In this document: positions 63,615 to 64,000 of the stretch, piece by piece | How the letters are laid out: each line of letters opens with the position of its first letter | Position numbering within the stretch: the stretch's first letter is position 1 | Assembly (NCBI GenBank): GCA_012295275.1 | Contig: CM022676.1 | Location: 6,293,219 to 6,357,218, forward strand | DNA: 64,000 bases | Source of the DNA: Chrysomallon squamiferum | Taxonomy: Eukaryota; Mollusca; Gastropoda; Neomphalida; Peltospiridae | Direction of reading: 5' to 3' | Made by a program: the position numbers and the translations under genes | Notes under the pieces: generated by a model | Told to the model about the DNA's origin: nothing | Databases searched by the model: none | What the model saw: the letters and a program-made list of their open reading frames with translations, nothing else

Positions 63615-63967
63615 TGTGTGCATATATTTCTATTTATATATAGATCTATCAGTGTATGTACGTATTCTTAATATCTACTCCTCTACCTACCTATCTATAT
63701 AATCTATCTATATAAAATTTGTGTGTATGTGAGAACATACATATTTTCATAGCTATACATACATGTATACCATCATAGATACCTGTCTTATATGTATTAC
63801 AATCATACATACATTTAACACAAATACTCACACACACACAAGGACATGTACACACAGTTCCAGTTATTAAAATTTGTAATCTGTTAAATTTTTTCAAATC
63901 CATTTTCCATTTTTGAAACATTTTTACCAACAGTTTGTTTAGAGACACTAACGTAACCGCAACTTAC
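63487..63967. repeat. (TG)n and TATATAGATCTATC repeats
   Basis: Two (TG)n runs (63487-63507 and 63581-63611), each followed by a copy of ATTTCTATTTATATATAGAT. No exon seen. Confidence 0.8.
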
Positions 63968-64000
63968 TCTCATCAGCAACAACGTCAACGTCGATGGCCA
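63968..64000 (-). CDS. Upstream coding exon of the same gene (cut by right edge)
   Basis: On the minus strand the last 33 bases read AIDVDVVADE plus one base, then a consensus donor A|GTAAGT. The phase (1) matches both the microexons and the giant exon, and there is no stop in this frame. The assignment rests on the donor and phase only. Confidence 0.65.

Overview
The window is animal nuclear DNA: four interrupted genes with GT-AG introns, AT-rich introns and spacers, and very dense microsatellites (CT, CA, TA, TTA, TTTA, AATAT). Protein similarity is to general bilaterian orthologs. The style (short conserved exons, long AT-rich introns, (CA)n and (CT)n tracts) would suit a mollusc or another lophotrochozoan, but the sequence does not prove the lineage. 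There is one ambiguous base (N) at 38362.

Layout. (1) About 634-17065, minus strand: the 5' two thirds of an ABCG1/ABCG4-type half transporter in ten coding exons (about 493 residues: complete ATP-binding domain, linker, first membrane helices). Its 3' exons lie beyond the left edge, and its promoter is probably near 26.3 kb. (2) 17-30.5 kb: no gene seen; long presumed first intron plus spacer with decaying tandem repeats and an 814-bp inverted-repeat element. (3) 30624-34691, minus: complete BUD13 (RES complex splicing factor), six exons, 554 aa. (4) 35016-48725, plus: ASCC2 (ASC-1 complex, CUE domain), sixteen exons, about 748 aa, sharing a short divergent promoter region with BUD13. (5) 48.7-56.9 kb: no gene recognised. 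(6) 56924-61833, minus: one 4.9-kb GC-rich terminal coding exon (1635 aa) of a large disordered Ser/Thr/Pro-rich protein I do not recognise, with one more upstream exon touching the right edge (63968-64000).

The most unusual feature is a set of tandem arrays that straddle exon-intron junctions and so multiply splice sites. ASCC2 exon 5 has at least seven tandem copies of its 3' end plus 5' splice site. ASCC2 intron 13 has about 25 tandem copies of the exon 14 3' splice site plus exon start. The unrecognised gene has 23 tandem copies of a roughly 70-bp unit, each holding a complete potential 21-nt microexon (acceptor, six whole codons, donor) that is phase-symmetric and stop-free, between its upstream exon and its giant last exon. 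Whether these microexons are spliced is unknown from sequence alone, but all 23 keep frame and splice dinucleotides.

BUD13 (pre-mRNA splicing) and ASCC2 (transcription/repair/ribosome-quality complex) are housekeeping nuclear genes in a head-to-head pair. The ABCG gene and the large disordered-protein gene are not functionally linked to them.
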